DNA from: Bacteroidota bacterium
GTDB taxonomy: Bacteria > Bacteroidota > Bacteroidia > Bacteroidales > JAAUTT01
DNA length: 64,000 bases
Direction: 5' to 3'
Assembly: GCA_020048915.1 (NCBI GenBank)
Contig: JAIFLU010000033.1
Location: 62,001-126,000, forward strand
This document shows, one piece after another, positions 45,311-55,700 of this stretch. Positions within the stretch are counted from its first letter, which is position 1. Each line of letters starts with the position of its first letter. The notes beneath the pieces were generated by a model that saw only the letters and a list, made by a program, of their open reading frames with translations, was not told the origin of the DNA and ran no database searches. A program made the position numbers and the translations under genes.

Positions 45311-46630
45311 TTATAAGTTACGAAAGTCTTTATTGTATTTTTCTATGGTATCAATAATGTTATCGGTATCGAAAACAGAGTTTAAACCTTGCTCTTCGCA
45401 AGGTGGATCGCCCAACAAATCATCGTTTTTAGAAAACCAGGGAGCTTTTTTGGTTCCCGGACGGCCAAAACCACCATACGACCAAAAATTACAGCCTGCC
45501 AGATTTTTCTTATTCTTTGAACTTCCCTGAATTTTTTGAAAAATGGCACCGTAGTATTTATCCCGATTCGTCGTTGCAGATAACGGAGAAAAACTGTAGC
45601 CATCGCGCGGAAATCCAAATTCTTCGATAACCAATGGTTTTCCCAGTTTTTTGGCTACGGCAAGATGTGAATCAATATATTCGTCGGTATTCTGAATGGC
45701 AGTATTTACAGTGCTATCCAGATTATTTTCATTTATCCAACGCCAGTTTTTTGGCCAGATGTGAATGGTGAGATAGTCCACTTCAGGAATACTGTGCAAC
45801 CGTTCATACAATTCCATCGAACCTTCGCTGCCCATTTTCCCCTCGGAACCTACCGAAACCAAATGGTTTTTATCAATTGACTTTATCAGTTGGGCAGCGG
45901 CTTTCATGTTATTTTCGAATGCCGGAATTGCTGCCTGTGAGAAAGCCCGAGGTTCATTGCCTAACTGCCAGGCCATTATTGCAGGGTCGTCTTTATACGG
46001 CAAACCAGTAATGCTGTTATTGCGTGATACAATTTTCCTGATGTGCGCCAGATAGTTCTCCACGCAAGGCTTGCATGAATGAAATTGAGTTGTATATGCC
46101 TGAAATTCGGTCCAACTTACAGCAGTATCCACAACCGATGGGTAAGTTCCAAAGCCGTTCCATTCCAGGTATTGACCATAGCCGCCCGACCAGTCCCAAC
46201 TGTTGGTCAGGTATAAAACAGCCGTCATTTTTCGGTTCGACATCTCTGCAAGCAAATAATCAAGCCCCTCTAAAAGTTTTTCATCGTAAACTCCCGGTTT
46301 GGTTTGAAGTGCAGGAGAAACTCTTTTGGGATGTTCAACCGATAAATCTGCCCCAACCAAAATCCGAAGATTGGTAATTCCTTTTGATGCCAAAAAATCA
46401 AGCTCGTTCAGCAAGCGTGGCCTGTTACCTTGTTCCGTCTCAGAACCCAAAAGTGTACCATACCAAAAATTTGTGCCAATAAAGTAATATGCCTTACCTT
46501 GCCTATACAAAAGACCATTTTTTGCAGTTACAAAATCTGGTTTTGTTGGTTTAAAACCGATAAAAAGAAATGCAACAAACAGGACTAGAATAAAAACAGG
46601 TGCTCTCTTGGCAAAAAAGTTGTGGCTCAT
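45311..46630 (-). CDS. GH5_7-type endo-beta-mannanase-like protein
   Basis: 439 residues. Signal region RAPVFILVLFVAFLFIGF. The TIM barrel follows GH5 subfamily 7: FYFIGTNFWYG-type start (YYFIGTNFWYGTLLG), LDFLASKGITNLRILVGA, YLTNSWDWSGGYGQYLEW, IMAWQLGNEPRAF (acid/base Glu), VDYLTIHIWPKNWRW and PLVIEEFGFPRDG (nucleophile Glu). GH5_7 enzymes cut beta-1,4-mannan, glucomannan or galactomannan. With the adjacent GH36-like enzyme it would suit galactomannan, while the rest of the run suits xyloglucan. The C-terminus includes SFDPPCEE-like cysteines (DPPCEEQGLNSVF). 68 bp from the GH36-like gene. Confidence 0.85.
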   Translation of the reverse strand: MSHNFFAKRAPVFILVLFVAFLFIGFKPTKPDFVTAKNGLLYRQGKAYYFIGTNFWYGTLLGSETEQGNRPRLLNELDFLASKGITNLRILVGADLSVEHPKRVSPALQTKPGVYDEKLLEGLDYLLAEMSNRKMTAVLYLTNSWDWSGGYGQYLEWNGFGTYPSVVDTAVSWTEFQAYTTQFHSCKPCVENYLAHIRKIVSRNNSITGLPYKDDPAIMAWQLGNEPRAFSQAAIPAFENNMKAAAQLIKSIDKNHLVSVGSEGKMGSEGSMELYERLHSIPEVDYLTIHIWPKNWRWINENNLDSTVNTAIQNTDEYIDSHLAVAKKLGKPLVIEEFGFPRDGYSFSPLSATTNRDKYYGAIFQKIQGSSKNKKNLAGCNFWSYGGFGRPGTKKAPWFSKNDDLLGDPPCEEQGLNSVFDTDNIIDTIEKYNKDFRNL

Positions 46631-46698
46631 AAGTTGATAAATTACATTTATTTGATTTTTTCAGTTCTTTTCACTGGTAACAAATGTCTTTTCTCCGA

Positions 46699-48378
46699 TT
46701 ATTCCCAGTTAAAATTTACAATTTCGCCATTAAGTTTCCACTTTGGGGGGAAGGCATTCTCCATCCAGTCGAGGGGTTCGCCAACCGGCAATTCCTTTGA
46801 AGCCAGGGCAAAACATTCTTTGATGAATGCTTTTTGTTCCGGACCGGTTGCTTCTGGTTGTGCCGAAATGAAAAGTGGTGTTCCGCTTTTGGCCACTAAT
46901 TCCATCCACTGCTTGTTTTTTTCCCATGGAACTTTGGGTGTCAACCCAACGCAATCACCATCGGCCGCATAAAAAGTACCCTGATGTGCACTTCTGAAAG
47001 CAAGTGTATTGACACCCATTTTGCGGGTCCTCTCCCACTCGTTGCCGCTGGTATCGTCGCCAATACGGTTGAGCTCGAACAAACCTGCCGACAGATGGCT
47101 GAAAGTATTGCAGCCTATGATGTAGGTTTTGCCTGCCGACTCGCGAATGGCTTTGTAAAGTTCCAGCACAATCTCTGCATTTGTTTTTGTGTTGTAGTTC
47201 ATGCGCCAGCCATATTCGGTAAGCTTGCGGTCGGTGAGCATTTCGAAGCCCCATTTTCCAAAAATGTCAAAGGTGGTAAAATCGACTTTTACCATTTCGT
47301 ACGACCAATCGTTATAGAGTTTGAAATAGCTTTTCACCCTTTCGAGCACTTCGGGGATGGTAGGATCGAGGATAGGCTGTTTTTCGGGGTTGCGGCCTTT
47401 GATAGCTGGCAGGAGCAGGCTTACAGGGTCTTTGTGACTGGCACAAAGCGGACGTGTCCATATCCCGGGACGCATTCCAATTTTGCGGATTTTCTGCGCA
47501 AGATTGTCCATGTTGCCAAAGTTGGCATCGGGGGTATTCATGTTGTCGCCAAAACAGCAGTCGTTGGGCGAGTTTGGAGGGTTCTGGAACCAACCGGCAT
47601 CGATTACCGAAAAAGGGCGGTTTTCCAGTCCCTCGGCCATGGGAGCCATCATTTGGGTATGCTCCAGGATCAGTTTCTCGGAGTTGTTGCCATAGCTGAA
47701 GTACCAGTCGTTAATGCCATACACAGGTTTTGCGGGCATGCGGGCATTGTTGCACATCAGTTTTAAAAATTCGCGCAAAGCCTGGAAGGGGGATGTGCCC
47801 TCTGTTTTGTAGGCCACTATTTGTGCGGCATTTATAACCCTTGAACCTGACTGAACGCCGTTTCCACCCGAACGGGTGTCGAGCACCAGCGAGAGAGTTG
47901 TTTCAGAGATTTCCCAGTGGCAGAAAGAACCCGCCCCGGTTTTAACACCAAAGCCATTTACAGCGTTTTTCTCAGTTATTTCCATGAAATACCAGGGCAG
48001 TATTTCGGAAGTATTTGGCTTGTGCCACGACACATCGCCATAGGTGCGCTCCCAATGATCGTTCAGCACCCTGGAACTTTCGGGTATAGCAATTTCCCAG
48101 GAAAGTGTAACATCGCATACGATTTCTTTAGGAGCATGTATTACGACTTCTGTATAGCCATTTTTCTGCCCCATTATTACGGTCAGATTGTTATAAAGCC
48201 AGATGTTTTCCTGGCTTTTCATCAATTTAACCTTTTGTTCGTTTACCGTGGCAACAAGCTGATCGGGCAGTTTTAACTGAAACCCATTTTCTCCGGTTCC
48301 GAGCGCCATCAGTTTGTTCCCTATGAGCATAGCTCCAAGGGATGCTCCGGTTGTTCTGATAAAATTTCTTCTGTTCAT
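46699..48378 (-). CDS. Tat-exported GH36-like (clan GH-D) alpha-galactosidase-type protein
   Basis: 559 residues. Twin-arginine-like signal NRRNFIRTTGASLGAMLIG. An N-terminal beta-sandwich (about 40-210) precedes a TIM barrel resembling clan GH-D (GH27/GH36): YGINDWYFSYGNNSE, FSVIDAGWFQ, MRPGIWTRPL, YEMVKVDFTTFD (nucleophile Asp in KVDF) and LNRIGDDTSGNEW (acid/base Asp). It is shorter and more divergent than textbook GH36 enzymes, so alpha-galactosidase is likely but alpha-L-arabinopyranosidase or similar is possible. It is the first gene of the minus-strand GH run and lies 188 bp downstream of the hybrid two-component gene, whose regulator half probably controls a promoter in that gap. Confidence 0.78.
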   Translation of the reverse strand: MNRRNFIRTTGASLGAMLIGNKLMALGTGENGFQLKLPDQLVATVNEQKVKLMKSQENIWLYNNLTVIMGQKNGYTEVVIHAPKEIVCDVTLSWEIAIPESSRVLNDHWERTYGDVSWHKPNTSEILPWYFMEITEKNAVNGFGVKTGAGSFCHWEISETTLSLVLDTRSGGNGVQSGSRVINAAQIVAYKTEGTSPFQALREFLKLMCNNARMPAKPVYGINDWYFSYGNNSEKLILEHTQMMAPMAEGLENRPFSVIDAGWFQNPPNSPNDCCFGDNMNTPDANFGNMDNLAQKIRKIGMRPGIWTRPLCASHKDPVSLLLPAIKGRNPEKQPILDPTIPEVLERVKSYFKLYNDWSYEMVKVDFTTFDIFGKWGFEMLTDRKLTEYGWRMNYNTKTNAEIVLELYKAIRESAGKTYIIGCNTFSHLSAGLFELNRIGDDTSGNEWERTRKMGVNTLAFRSAHQGTFYAADGDCVGLTPKVPWEKNKQWMELVAKSGTPLFISAQPEATGPEQKAFIKECFALASKELPVGEPLDWMENAFPPKWKLNGEIVNFNWE

Positions 48379-48565
48379 ATTTTTAAATTATGAATTCATC
48401 TGAGTAGTTAATTTTTGTGAATTGCTTATCCATTGGTGAAGGCTTGGATAACTGATAAAAATATGAATTTGTCAGAAGTGACATTATATCATTCCGGTAG
48501 GTTTCTATATCATTTTTTTGCATTTGAAACCTATGAAAGGACAATCAAGGAGGAGCGAAAGAATC
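48379..48565 (-). promoter_or_regulatory. Likely promoter region of the GH run
   Basis: A 187-bp AT-rich gap between the hybrid sensor and the first gene of a 19-kb co-directional GH run. It is the largest gap in that run and the natural place for an AraC-type regulator to bind. No clear -33/-7 pair or repeated operator was recognised, so this rests on position alone. Confidence 0.35.
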
Positions 48566-51500
48566 CTAAATGTTTTTTTCTTTCAGGTATTGCGTTGGGT
48601 ATTTCCCGAAATGATTGAAAAAACTGCGGGAGAAGTTGGATTGCTCTGAGAATCCTAGTTTAAAGCTTATTTCCGAAACGGTTAACTCTCCTGCCAGTAA
48701 CAACTCTTCGGCTTTATGCATGCGAACGGATTTGATAAGCTCGCTCACTGTTTGATGCGACAGGGCTTTCATTTTGCGGTAAAGCTGCATTTTGCTCAAC
48801 CCCAGCTTTTCGGCTACCCATTCGGGCGAAAGTGAAGCTTCTTCAAGGTTTTCTTCAATCAAAACTACCATCTTTTGGATAAATTCATTGTCCATCCTGT
48901 TTACGGCGGGTTTGATATCATTCTGTGCTTTTGCACCCGAAAAAAGGTCTTTCAGCTTAAACCTTGAATTGATGAGGTTGTGGACTCTTGCTTTCAGTAT
49001 CTCTGGATTAAAGGGCTTGGTAATATATTCGTCGGCCCCGAGGTCGTAGCTTTCAATTTTCTTTTCGTCGGCATGGAGCGCTGTGAGCAGGATGACAGGG
49101 ATATGGCTTGTGCGGTAATCGCTTTTAATCTTTTCGCATAGCTCTGTGCCGTTCATTTCGGGCATCATCACATCGCTGATAATAAGATCTGGTATGGTTT
49201 CAATGGCAATTTCGAATCCTTTGCTTCCATCCTCAGCCTCCAAAATCCTGAATGTATCTCCCAGCTCCAGTCGGAGAAACTGGCGTACATCGGCATTGTC
49301 TTCCACCACTAACACCAATGGGGCTGTTTCGGGCAGAACACCGAAAGTTCTCCCGGAATCCGGAAGCTCCGCATCCTCTCTTTCGGATAACTGTTTCGTC
49401 CGGGAATTTTCGTCCAGCACAGCTACCTCAAGCGACACTGTAAAAGTGGTTTCTTCACCTGCTGTGCTTTTTGCGGTTATCTGGCCACCGTGCAAGGTTA
49501 CCAGTTCTTTGGTAAGTGCCAAACCTATTCCGGTGCCTGTTTGCTGATTGTTTCCCACCCTGTAGAAGGGCGTGAAAAGTTTATCCAGGGCTTCTGCCGG
49601 AATCCCGACACCATTGTCGGTCACTTCTATTTCGACATAGTATTTATTTTCCCTGGGCTTAAGTGCCGATAGGGAGGCTGCTATTTTCCCGCCTTTGGGA
49701 GTGTATTTGAAGGCATTCGACAGGAGGTTGGAGAGTATTTTTTCAACCTTATCATGGTCGAAACCGGCAAGCATATACTCGTTTTCTGTTTGGAGGGTGA
49801 AACTGATTTGATTTTGCTCAGCTATCAGGTTGAAATTGTCGCAAACCGACCGGAAAAGGCCAATCATGTCGCTGAATGTCAGGTTTAATTCGGTTTTTCC
49901 GCTTTCAATTTTCCTGAATTCGAGGATCTGGTTGATGAGGGTGAGCAGCCGGTCGACATTGCGCTGCATGAGCTGCAAATAGGTTTTGTATTTTGGGTCG
50001 GACGGAGGATTGGCCAGCATTTTTTGCAACGGCCCCGAAATCAAGGTGAGCGGTGTCCGGAATTCGTGCGAAACCTGGGTGAAAAAGCCAACCTTGAGCT
50101 GGTGCGTTTCGTGTTCTTTTTCGCGCTGAAGCTTTTCGAAGTATAAATCGCTTTTGTATTTGAGCCTTATTTGCTGATAGCGGTAATACATCCAAAGCAA
50201 TCCCGAAAAAAATGCTCCGTATAGCAGATATGCCCACCAGGTTTTCCACCAGGGCGGCAAAATAATTATGTTTAGGCGGGCCGTTGGAGAGGAAGACGCA
50301 TATTTATCGCTCGTGGCATACACTTCGAAAGTATATGTGCCCGGATCGAGGTTGGTATAAGTAGCCATTCGCTCGCGTGCACCGGCTTTTCGCCAGTTTT
50401 TGTCGAAACCGGTCAAACGGTAATAATATTGAAGGCCGAAAGCATCCACGTAATCAAGGGCTGCAAACTTAATGGAATAGCTGTTTTCGTTATTTGACAA
50501 CCGAAGTTCCTCCAGGGTATTGATGGAGCCGGAATGCTTTTGCTTTTTTTCGAACTGTTCCAATGTCATGGACTGGTCGTTAACGCGTACATTGGTTATG
50601 TAAATGGGCGAAAGGAACCGGTCTTTTCTTATCCGGTCGGGATCGACAATTATAAAACCGTTGGTTCCGCCAAAGAAAATATCTCCGTTCCTGTCTTTCA
50701 TAATGGCTCCCCTGGTATAAATATTACCCTGGAGTTCGTCGTTAAAACTGAAATTTTCCACTTTGCCGGTTTTCTTGTCCAAGCGCGACAAGCCGGTAAA
50801 TGTTCCTAACCAGATGTTCTGGTTCCCGTCGTCAAGGATGCTGATAATGTTTTGATCTGAAAGACCATGGCTGCTGTTGAAGTTTTTAAATTTCCCTGTA
50901 TCGATATCGTAAACGGAAAGGCCATTATCGGTTCCGACAAGAAGTTTTTTGTCAGAGCTTAAAGCAAGGGAATTAATGACGGATCCGGCAATGGAATTGT
51001 CCCCGTTTCCCGCGAAAAAATGATCAATTTTCCCGGTGCTGGTGTTGTAACAATTTAGTCCGTGAAAAGTGCCGATCCACAAATTGTTTTTCAAATCCCT
51101 TACCAGCGATGTAGCTCCGTTGTTTGAAAGCGTGTTAGTACCAGGCCCTCTGGCTGTTATTCTTGTAAATTTCTGTGTTTTTTTGTAAAATATGCTGATA
51201 CCGCTGGAATGCGTAGCTGCAATTATATTCCTGTTATTGTCTTCGGTAATTGCCCAAATGTGATTGCCGCCAATGCTGGTGCTATCGTAAGGGTCTGCGG
51301 TAAAGCAGGTAAAAGTCTGAGTTTTTTCATTAAATCTGCATAAGCCGCCATCGAAAGTTCCTATCCATAGGATTTTTTCCGAATCAATGAATAAACTAAT
51401 AATAGAGTTTGAACTTATGGAACCTGGCTTTTTGTCGGCACGGAAATGCTTAAAAGAACCTGTTTGCCTGTCGAAACAGTCCAGGCCTCCGCCATCGGTG

Positions 51501-52618
51501 GCGATCCAGATGTTTCCCCGGGTGTCCTCTGCAAAAGCATTCACCACATTGTTCGAAAGGCTGTGGCTGTTCCCGGGGTAGTTCGAATAACGTTTCAGGG
51601 TATTGGTGTTGTGGAGGCTGGCAAAATTCAGGTTACCATTTTGTGTAATGGCCCACAACGTTTGTTGCTTATCTATAAAAACATTGATGGCTTTATCGCT
51701 GAGGATTGAAGTTGGGTTATTTTCTTTTTGTTTTAATTGCAGAACCTCACCGTTACGGTTGTTAAAACGGAAAACCCCTTCGCCATCTGTTGCTACCCAA
51801 ATGTTACCGGAGTTATCCTGTGCAATTTTCCAAATGTACGAACGGAGTAGCGTTTCAGTTTGGTAGCTCCCAGGTTTGTCGCCTTTTCGAAGGGTAACTA
51901 GGCCTTTGTCGGTGCCAATCCATATTTTACGCTCGTTATCTGTGAATAAGCAGGTTATTCTGTCCGAAATAAAACGAGATGCAGCGTTCAGGTGAACCAG
52001 TTTTTTGTGTTTTTTTCCAAAAATATATAGTCCATTGTTCGAGGTGCCGACAATCATCAAGTCGCCATAAAAAACAATTTGGCCGAGCTCAACATCCTGC
52101 GGCAATGCTGTAATAGGGTGAGGTAGCAGTATTTCTTCGGCGGGTAAAAGCTGGTAAGTATTAACAGAACTGTAAACAACAGGATTGCCGTTCGGATTTT
52201 CTGCAACGCCTATGATTCTTTCGTTCATTTCGGTGATTGATCCATCGGGCTTCCTCACTTTTATGTGGCGAAACGATTCGCTGGCCGGTAAAAAAAGTTC
52301 CAGTCCCTGGGAGCTGCCAATCCACAGCCGGTGATTAGGGCCTTCGTAAACAGAATAAACGCTTTTTCCACGGAGAGAGTTGGCTTCGGACAGGTTGTTC
52401 ACAAAGTTCCTGAATTCGTAACCATCGAACTTGTGCAGGCCGATGTCGGAGCCAAACCACATAAATCCATTACGATCCTGGTGAATAGAGTAGCAAGTCC
52501 TAAGAAATGGCAGTCCCTCGTTTTTGGTAATATGCCTGAATTGAATATCCTGCCCTGTAATCAAAATCGGGTGGGTTATCCAAACAAGTAATGCATAAAT
52601 TAAAGGTTTGCCCAACAT
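48566..52618 (-). CDS. Hybrid two-component system sensor-regulator (HTCS)
   Basis: 1350 residues. Signal peptide, then two periplasmic beta-propellers made of regulator-propeller repeats (GFMWFGSDIGLHKFDG, IWIATDGGGLDCFD, LWIGTFHGLNCYN; about 25-680), a Y_Y_Y domain (about 690-760), one membrane segment (WAYLLYGAFFSGLLWMYY), HisKA with VSHEFRTPLTL, HATPase_c (NLLSNAFKYTPKGG, DNGVGIP, GTGIGLAL), a receiver domain (LIISDVMMPEMNG) and an AraC-type HTH (WVAEKLGLSKMQLYRKMK, LGFSEQSNFSRSF). The whole phosphorelay is in one chain. Such proteins sense periplasmic oligosaccharides and switch on the adjacent PUL. The GH run starts directly downstream in the same orientation. Confidence 0.95.
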   Translation of the reverse strand: MLGKPLIYALLVWITHPILITGQDIQFRHITKNEGLPFLRTCYSIHQDRNGFMWFGSDIGLHKFDGYEFRNFVNNLSEANSLRGKSVYSVYEGPNHRLWIGSSQGLELFLPASESFRHIKVRKPDGSITEMNERIIGVAENPNGNPVVYSSVNTYQLLPAEEILLPHPITALPQDVELGQIVFYGDLMIVGTSNNGLYIFGKKHKKLVHLNAASRFISDRITCLFTDNERKIWIGTDKGLVTLRKGDKPGSYQTETLLRSYIWKIAQDNSGNIWVATDGEGVFRFNNRNGEVLQLKQKENNPTSILSDKAINVFIDKQQTLWAITQNGNLNFASLHNTNTLKRYSNYPGNSHSLSNNVVNAFAEDTRGNIWIATDGGGLDCFDRQTGSFKHFRADKKPGSISSNSIISLFIDSEKILWIGTFDGGLCRFNEKTQTFTCFTADPYDSTSIGGNHIWAITEDNNRNIIAATHSSGISIFYKKTQKFTRITARGPGTNTLSNNGATSLVRDLKNNLWIGTFHGLNCYNTSTGKIDHFFAGNGDNSIAGSVINSLALSSDKKLLVGTDNGLSVYDIDTGKFKNFNSSHGLSDQNIISILDDGNQNIWLGTFTGLSRLDKKTGKVENFSFNDELQGNIYTRGAIMKDRNGDIFFGGTNGFIIVDPDRIRKDRFLSPIYITNVRVNDQSMTLEQFEKKQKHSGSINTLEELRLSNNENSYSIKFAALDYVDAFGLQYYYRLTGFDKNWRKAGARERMATYTNLDPGTYTFEVYATSDKYASSSPTARLNIIILPPWWKTWWAYLLYGAFFSGLLWMYYRYQQIRLKYKSDLYFEKLQREKEHETHQLKVGFFTQVSHEFRTPLTLISGPLQKMLANPPSDPKYKTYLQLMQRNVDRLLTLINQILEFRKIESGKTELNLTFSDMIGLFRSVCDNFNLIAEQNQISFTLQTENEYMLAGFDHDKVEKILSNLLSNAFKYTPKGGKIAASLSALKPRENKYYVEIEVTDNGVGIPAEALDKLFTPFYRVGNNQQTGTGIGLALTKELVTLHGGQITAKSTAGEETTFTVSLEVAVLDENSRTKQLSEREDAELPDSGRTFGVLPETAPLVLVVEDNADVRQFLRLELGDTFRILEAEDGSKGFEIAIETIPDLIISDVMMPEMNGTELCEKIKSDYRTSHIPVILLTALHADEKKIESYDLGADEYITKPFNPEILKARVHNLINSRFKLKDLFSGAKAQNDIKPAVNRMDNEFIQKMVVLIEENLEEASLSPEWVAEKLGLSKMQLYRKMKALSHQTVSELIKSVRMHKAEELLLAGELTVSEISFKLGFSEQSNFSRSFFNHFGKYPTQYLKEKNI

Positions 52619-52716
52619 ATCCTAAGGCCCTATAATGGTAAATTGCAGCCAATATAGGAAATTATTGGAGGAGGATCAAAACTGCCCATATATTTAAGTT
52701 GGTTTCGCGGGTAATT

Positions 52717-55700
52717 TTATATTTTGCTCAACGGCAATGTAAAATAGAATGTGCTGCCAACTTCCAATTGGCTTTCAACCCAAATTTTCCCCTGATGGTA
52801 TTCTACAAACTCCTTGCACAGCAGCAGTCCCAGTCCCGTTCCCTGCTCTTTGGCAGTACCTTGGGTTTTTATACTTTCGCCCACCATAAAAAGTCTGGAC
52901 ATAACTTCCTGTTCCATACCAACTCCGGTATCGGCAACCAAAATTGTAACCCAGTCATCTTTGGGTTGTGCATCTACTGTGATAAGGTCTCCTTTTCTTG
53001 AGAATTTAATAGCATTGGTAATCAAATTTCTCAGAATGGTGAGTGCCATGTCTTCGTCGGCATTCACCCAGGTATTGACCGGAACGTTCGATTTCAAGGT
53101 TATACCTTTGCTGTTAGCCGGATTAGTAAGGAGTTTAATGCAATTTTCGACCAGCAGCGACAAGTCTGATTTCTGTGGGTTGAAAGTGATATTTTTGCTT
53201 TGTGACCTGCTCCAGGTCAACAAGTTTTCAAGCAGGTTAAAAACATCGTTAACCGACTGCCTGATGATGCCGGCATATTTGCTGTATTTTTCCTGGTTGC
53301 CTTTTTGGATTTCCATCACGAGCAATTCGGAGAACCCAAGGAGCGAGTTAAAAGGGCCACGAAGGTCGTGAGCCAGGATACTGAAGAACTTATCTTTGGT
53401 GGCATTGGCAACTTCGAGCTGATTTTTCTGATCCAGGATTTCTTCTTTTTGGTTTTGAATTTCGAAGGTGCGCTGCTCGATAATTTTTTCGAGTTTTAGT
53501 TTATCCCTTTTTAAACGGGTCGAATTGTATTCAACAATGAGAAAAATAAATGCTATGGCAAGCACTCCATATATTAAAAAAGCCCACCAGGTTCGGTATA
53601 TGGGAGGCAGAATATGGAACGAGTACATGGCAGTTTTGCCTACAACTTTATATTGATTTTTTGCTTTTACCTCAAAGGTATATCTGCCTTCCGGTAAATT
53701 GGTATATTCTTTTTTAACATCGCTCACCCAGGCAGACCAGGCAGTATCGGAGCCAAGAAGCCGATAGCTGTAAAGGTTTTTTTCCACGTCTTCGTAAAAA
53801 GCAGCGGCATAGTGAAACACCAGATTGTTTTGGCGATATGGCAAATCGCACCCCTTTATATGTTCAAAATCATTGGCTTCGGCGGTAGCTCCCCCAAACA
53901 CCAGGCTATCCTTGGCAATAACTTTACGGATAAGGGTATGAAACGGGATGTTATAATTTACTTTCTGCAACGGGTTGTATTGCAACAACCCTTTGACTGT
54001 GCCAATAAACATAACACTATCAGATGCGCTATAAAAATTATGATCGTGGCTATTTAAATATTCATTAAACTTATAAAAAGCTTGTTTATAAAGTTGATAC
54101 TTGCCATTGTTATATTTTAATACTCCTTTTTCGTAGATACCGTTTCCCATAACTTCCTGGAACCAGATATCGCCGTTTTTTTGCTGCTGAAAGGGGTATA
54201 TTGTACCCGCGAGCATGTTGAATGCCGGATGTTTTATAAAATTACCGGAAGTGGAATTGTATCGATAAATCCCTTTAGTGGTGACAAATACCAATTCGCC
54301 CGAATTGAGCAGACAAGGCACAGCATAATCAGGAGGCAATCCATGTTCGGTGGTGTATTGCATTACAGAAATAGCGCTATCCATGTTTTCGTTCAATTTC
54401 AACCTAAACAGCCCTGGATTTGTATGCACCCAAACATCTCCATCTTTGTCCTGAACTACTGTGTACGCAAACTTAGCAAACCCTTTTATCACATTTTTTA
54501 GTTTCCATGTTTTTTGGTGATATTCCAATAAGCACAGGCCTTTTGCCGCCTCTATACCCGACAGTAAAAATCCGGGCTTATTGTTTAACGGACAAAAATT
54601 GATAAAACCATAATCGTTAGCCAGGGGGATAGCCTTTTTTTCTTTTATTTCAAACAAACCTTTCAGGGCTGCCAGCAACAAAGTACCATTTGCATTATAT
54701 AATTGCCAGTTTTGGCCTTCGGTGCCTGGTATGGTTTCGAAGGTGCCATCGGGGTTTTGGACACACAAGTACTCCGAAGTGCCTACATACAAACGATTTT
54801 TGAAATAGTAAATACACATCGGGAACCCTTTTAACCCGTTCTTTTCATTAAAAAACTGAAATGGCAGGTTGTTTTGAACCAAACTAATCCCGTTGTTCAA
54901 AGCAGCCCACAATTGCCGGTTGTTATCCTGATAAAGTTTACGGATGGAATTATCCTGTAACCCTGAACCGGTATTATAAATGGTCTGAATTTTCCCGGCG
55001 CTGTTAAATACAATTATACCTCCGGCAAGCGTACCTATGGCATAGCACCCGTTTTCCAATTCATGTCCGCAATACGACATATTTTGGATCAAAAAATTAT
55101 CCACAGCCTCAAAACCGACAGGTTTATAAATTTGGCTATGAATTGGCGAATAAACCAATATCCCTTGAGTTCGCGTTGCAATAAGGATTTCGCTTTGACC
55201 GTAAGGGAGCATTGCGTATATTTTTTCGTCGGCAAAACGTTCACCTCCTTCCAATAATTGCAAGCTATCGTTTTTGTAAATCATCAATCCTTTCCCTGCT
55301 TCGCGCACATAAAAAGAGTGGTTGACCATAAAGGAGAGGTGAAAACTGTTTTCGGGGCTTAATACCTTGATTTTCTTGTTTTCATATATAAATATTTTCT
55401 CAAAAGTTTGAAAGAAAACCTGTTTGCCCAAAACGAAAATATTCCACACGTCATTAAAATCGTGGTGCTTAACAGGTATTTTTTCTTTCAGCGACCTGTA
55501 TTGATAGGTGCCCAGGCTATCGGGATGTAAATACCCAAAGTCGCCGTTACCACCCACGAATATAGAACCAGAGTCGTCGATGGCAAGAGAACGGACAGTA
55601 TTTTGCATGGGTATGTAACGCCATGTAACGCCATCGTATTCCAACACTGCGTTACTGTTGCCAAAGAACATCACACCGCGCTTGTCCTGCGCTATGGCCC

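Noticed and set aside
46984-47766. 260-codon plus-strand ORF
   Set aside because: Antisense to the GH36-like gene, which has clear catalytic motifs; low-complexity shadow translation.
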